A stretch of DNA of 5,991 bases from an uncultured Spirochaetaceae bacterium. Its GTDB lineage: Bacteria > Spirochaetota > Spirochaetia > Treponematales > UBA12059. The stretch lies in the NCBI GenBank assembly GCA_938004315.1, contig CALKWG010000134.1:1-5991 (forward strand), read 5' to 3'. This document shows, piece after piece, positions 5,269 to 5,991 of the stretch. The notes below the pieces were generated by a model that saw only the letters and a list, made by a program, of their open reading frames with translations, did no database searches and was not told where the DNA came from. Positions within the stretch are counted from its first letter, which is position 1; every line of letters begins with the position of its first letter. The translations under genes and the position numbers were made by a program.

Positions 5269-5991
5269 GGCGCGCTCAAGGAGGCGGCGCGTCGCCGTCG
5301 TGGGGGCCGGCATAGGAGGCCTCTCGGCGGCGGCCCTGCTTGCTAAAGGCGGTGACGAGGTCGATGTCTTCGAGCGCCTACCCTATGCCGGCGGCAAAGC
5401 CGCGAGCGTTACCCTGGGCGGCTATCGCTTTGACACAGGACCGTCGCTCTTCACCATGCCCTGGGTGTTTAGCGATTTCTTCGCGCGCCTGGGCGAGCGC
5501 ATGGAGGACCGCCTGCGCCCCATTGCCCTGGAGCCGATCTGTAACTATTTCTACCCGGACGGATCGCGCCTTTCAGCCTATTCTGACGAAGGGCGCTTCG
5601 GCGCGGAGCTTGAGGCCAAGACGGTCTCGACGGGCGCCGAGCTCGGCCGCTACCTCCGTTCGGGCAGGCGGCTTTGGGATATAGCCGGCGAGCTCTTCTT
5701 GACTAAGAGCCTGCACGAAGCTTCGACCTATCTGTCGAAGAAAGGACTATGGTCGATAGCCAGGCTCCCCTGGATCGATCCCTTCCGCAGCCTGCACGAG
5801 GCGAACGCGGCGGCCTTCAGCGACCCCCGGGTCGCCCAGCTCTTCGACCGCTACGCCACCTACAACGGATCGAGCCCCTTCAAGACCCCGGCGACCATGC
5901 GCATCGTGCCGCATGTGGAGTACCAGTGGGGCGGCTGGGCCGTCGAAGGCGGCATACGGAGCGTGGCGACGGCCCTGGAGGGCGCGGCGCG
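5261..5991 (+). CDS. Second CrtI-family carotenoid desaturase, CrtD-like, 3' end missing
   Basis: FAD-dependent carotenoid desaturase or isomerase family. The first 243 residues of an expected 490-510 are present, running off the right edge. GAGIGG (15-20), Glu38, AGGKA (43-47) and DTGPS (58-62) mark the FAD domain, preceded by a basic start (KARSRRRR). The block RYATYNGSSPFKTPAT (197-212) followed by GGWAVEGG (224-231) is closer to CrtD-type 1-hydroxycarotenoid 3,4-desaturases than to the crtI at 2205, which has VFLGTAP there. The two genes are paralogues, clearly diverged, and not a recent duplication. It starts within the end of the cyclase gene (ATGCCTAA, 8-base overlap) without a clear ribosome site, suggesting translational coupling. 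A second phytoene or zeta-carotene desaturase, as in the myxobacterial CrtIa/CrtIb pair, is the main alternative. The part that would help decide is missing. Confidence 0.9.
   Translation, partial: MPKARSRRRRVAVVGAGIGGLSAAALLAKGGDEVDVFERLPYAGGKAASVTLGGYRFDTGPSLFTMPWVFSDFFARLGERMEDRLRPIALEPICNYFYPDGSRLSAYSDEGRFGAELEAKTVSTGAELGRYLRSGRRLWDIAGELFLTKSLHEASTYLSKKGLWSIARLPWIDPFRSLHEANAAAFSDPRVAQLFDRYATYNGSSPFKTPATMRIVPHVEYQWGGWAVEGGIRSVATALEGAA

Noticed and set aside
40..5991. CRISPR arrays, insertion sequences, tRNA or rRNA genes, Rho-independent terminators
   Set aside because: None seen. No regularly spaced repeats, transposase motifs or tRNA-like folds stand out, and neither operon ends inside the window.

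Overview
The window looks like part of a GC-rich bacterial chromosome, most likely from a free-living spirochaete. It carries two divergent gene sets for isoprenoid supply and carotenoid synthesis, separated by about 170 bases that are clearly richer in A and T than the genes. The taxonomic guess rests on the HMG-CoA synthase. Several of its blocks (GTETGVDHSK, FQVQHACAG, TAEITQGAGA, DVDDFFRP.GSV.AKV) resemble the Borrelia protein as I remember it, and the mvaS-then-fni order is the order I recall for the Borrelia mevalonate operon. This is memory-based inference; no search was run.

Layout. Bases 1-39 are not genomic: 6-39 are the Illumina TruSeq read-2 adapter, so real sequence begins at 40. 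The minus strand carries mvaS (698-2032, HMG-CoA synthase) followed by fni (40-777, type 2 isopentenyl-diphosphate isomerase), which is cut off at the adapter. The two genes overlap by 80 bases. Bases 2033-2204 are the divergent control region, with possible promoters facing both ways, a 15-base imperfect direct repeat and a short palindrome. The plus strand carries a tightly packed operon: crtI (2205-3728, phytoene desaturase), crtB (3725-4549, phytoene synthase), a fused CrtYcd-type lycopene cyclase (4552-5268), and a second CrtI-family desaturase of CrtD-like appearance (5261 to the right edge, incomplete). Neighbouring plus-strand genes overlap by 4 or 8 bases or are 2 bases apart.

How the genes work together. 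MvaS makes HMG-CoA at the start of the mevalonate route, and Fni balances IPP and DMAPP at its end. These feed prenyl diphosphates to CrtB, which makes phytoene from GGPP. CrtI desaturates phytoene to lycopene, the membrane cyclase closes one or both ends, and the second desaturase probably acts on an acyclic, hydroxylated end. The rest of the mevalonate pathway (expected past the left edge), a GGPP synthase, and a hydratase such as CrtC or CruF are not in the window. The genes belong to known families. The points most worth a second look are the control region, the altered motif in the cyclase, and the mvaS/fni overlap.
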